A stretch of DNA of 6,790 nucleotides from an uncultured Lachnospiraceae bacterium (GTDB lineage Bacteria; Bacillota; Clostridia; Lachnospirales; Lachnospiraceae). The notes under the pieces are model-generated. The model did not search any database. It worked only from the letters and a program-made list of their open reading frames with translations, and was not told the DNA's origin. The DNA lies in contig CAJJNI010000134.1 in assembly GCA_905193085.1 (NCBI GenBank), positions 1 to 6,790 on the forward strand, read 5' to 3'. This document shows, piece by piece, positions 6,049 to 6,790 of the stretch. A program made the translations under genes and the position numbers. Numbering within the stretch: position 1 is the first letter of the stretch; the number at the start of each line of letters is the position of its first letter.

Positions 6049-6211
6049 ATAATTATGATACCTACGGATTTCTCCGCACTATGTGCTCCCACAACTTGAG
6101 AAACACTCTTCGTGAGTTTCTCAAGTTATCGCAAAAGTCGCCAAGGTCTTTTACCCACCTATGAGCACACTCATGTTGGTTTAAACATTTTGCCCCTGGT
6201 ATCATCATTAT
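6049..6211 (-). repeat. Structured inverted-repeat element (possible ncRNA or MITE-like repeat) between minC and minD
   Basis: No ORF of note lies here, but the block is dense with complementarity. Terminal arms 6049-6062 and 6198-6211 pair over 14 bp with one mismatch (inner eight, ATGATACC/GGTATCAT, perfect). Inside, on the minus strand, are: GCAAAA/TTTTGC (6188-6193 with 6131-6136); ATGAG-TGTG-CTCAT (6161-6174); AGGT/ACCT (6144-6160); a perfect 12-bp stem with an 11-nt loop (6093-6104 with 6116-6127); and CGGA-GAAA-TCCG with a GNRA tetraloop (6065-6076). TGTGCTC (6163-6169) can alternatively pair with GAGCACA (6082-6088), competing with the ATGAG hairpin. GC is about 47% over 6061-6180 against about 15% in 6001-6060, so it looks foreign to its flanks. 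It starts 4 nt after the minC stop. I know no named family that it matches with certainty. Confidence 0.7.
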
Positions 6212-6215
6212 ATTA

Positions 6216-6790
6216 CTATGAAATGTCTTTCAATATATCTTTTGTTATAGATTCAATATAAATATTGTGGTCTTCCACAAATGCAATCTGCGGCTTCATA
6301 ATAGCAGATTTGCTTTTTCTTCTGTATCTTTTCGTATTTCTTACCGAATCATCTGAACAACGTGCTATAACATCGCCTATTCTAATCTGCATAGGATCCA
6401 TATCCAATGCAACAACAAAACAATGCTCATCACCATTACCACCTGCATAGACAGTTCCTTTAAGTGAGCCTAAAACCACAACATTTCCTGAAGCAATTAC
6501 ATTGGCTCCCGGATTAACATCACCAAGTATTATAATACTGCTTTCAGCTTCAAGTGACTGCCCGGAACGAAGCGTTCCACGATAAAACTGTCCTCCGTCA
6601 CCTGCACTCATGTCAATCTGTGACATTTTTTCTTCTATTGTCTGTTTAAACATTTCTTCCCGTTCCTGATTCTGGTCAATAATACATGCAATGTCCAGCA
6701 TGGAATTTTCAGAAATGACATCTACAAGCTGTTCTTCTTCCTGGAAAGATAATACTCTTCCTTCAAATGCAACTGCCATTTGTGCTCCTT
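6216..6790 (-). CDS. minC: Septum site-determining protein MinC (5' end beyond window)
   Basis: An inhibitor of FtsZ ring assembly, brought to the membrane by MinD. Numbered from the first methionine in view (6777-6779), the C-terminal beta-helix domain spans about 66-140: FYRGTLRSGQSLEAESS with the RSGQ MinD-contact motif (71-74), ILGDVNPGA (84-92), VVVLGSLKGTVYAG (100-113) and DMDPMQIRIGDVIAR (126-140). A basic patch (149-157) and a short tail follow. AVAFEGRVLSFQEEEQLVDVI (2-22) aligns with the middle of the MinC N-terminal FtsZ-binding domain, so about 50 residues should precede it. The frame stays open to the window edge (G-A-Q before the Met), matching a common clostridial AQMAV-type stretch. 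The methionine is therefore taken as internal, even though an AAGGAG lies 5 nt before it. The gene leads the minCDE operon; its promoter is not in view. Confidence 0.94.
   Translation of the reverse strand, partial: GAQMAVAFEGRVLSFQEEEQLVDVISENSMLDIACIIDQNQEREEMFKQTIEEKMSQIDMSAGDGGQFYRGTLRSGQSLEAESSIIILGDVNPGANVIASGNVVVLGSLKGTVYAGGNGDEHCFVVALDMDPMQIRIGDVIARCSDDSVRNTKRYRRKSKSAIMKPQIAFVEDHNIYIESITKDILKDIS

Noticed and set aside
6049..6211. Known ribozyme or riboswitch (hammerhead, c-di-GMP-I) for the minC-minD element
   Set aside because: TGATGA and GAAA occur, but the hammerhead core CTGATGA with its three-stem arrangement does not. GGGGCAAAA resembles part of the c-di-GMP-I core, but the remaining conserved blocks are missing.
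6049..6211. Rho-independent terminator or CRISPR fragment
   Set aside because: The strongest hairpin (6093-6127) is followed on the minus strand by TGTGGGAGC, not a T-run. There is no series of equal repeats and spacers.

Overview
The window looks like chromosomal DNA from a low-GC Gram-positive bacterium, most likely a clostridium of the Lachnospiraceae type. The reasons are AT-rich DNA, strong AGGAGG-like ribosome binding sites, occasional GTG starts, and a minC-minD-minE-rodA-mgsA-D,D-carboxypeptidase gene order of the kind I associate with that family. The placement is by recognition only; no search was run.

Layout. Nearly everything reads leftward (minus strand) as two transcription units. 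The right-hand unit (6790 down to 1882) is a cell-division and cell-shape cluster: minC (5' end outside the window), a 163-bp structured intergenic element, minD, minE, a rodA-type SEDS gene, mgsA (methylglyoxal synthase), a lipoprotein-type D,D-carboxypeptidase, and a small P-loop protein of unknown function. Spacing from minD onward is tight: a 12-nt gap for minD-minE, a 4-nt ATGA overlap for rodA-mgsA, and a 17-nt overlap for mgsA-carboxypeptidase. The left-hand unit is panB followed by panC (3' end outside the window), for pantothenate synthesis. Between the two units a single rightward gene encodes a 73-residue DUF378/YuzA-like membrane protein. It is divergent from panB, with a recognisable promoter on each side, and convergent with the P-loop gene, from which it is separated by a 19-bp perfect hairpin that should terminate in both directions.

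How the genes fit together. MinC/MinD/MinE place the division septum at midcell. RodA polymerises peptidoglycan glycan strands for elongation. The D,D-carboxypeptidase trims stem peptides. MgsA, a glycolytic bypass enzyme, and the P-loop protein are the members whose connection to envelope growth is not obvious. PanB and PanC are consecutive users of ketopantoate/pantoate on the way to pantothenate and CoA.

The most unusual part is the minC-minD gap. A block of about 47% GC sits next to flanking DNA of about 15% GC. It is bounded by a 14-bp near-perfect inverted repeat and packed with nested hairpins, including a GAAA tetraloop. It looks like either a structured RNA or a small non-coding mobile repeat. 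A second point is that MgsA carries Glu where the E. coli enzyme has its catalytic Asp71. Three start sites (panB, panC, minC) should differ from the longest or first-methionine call.
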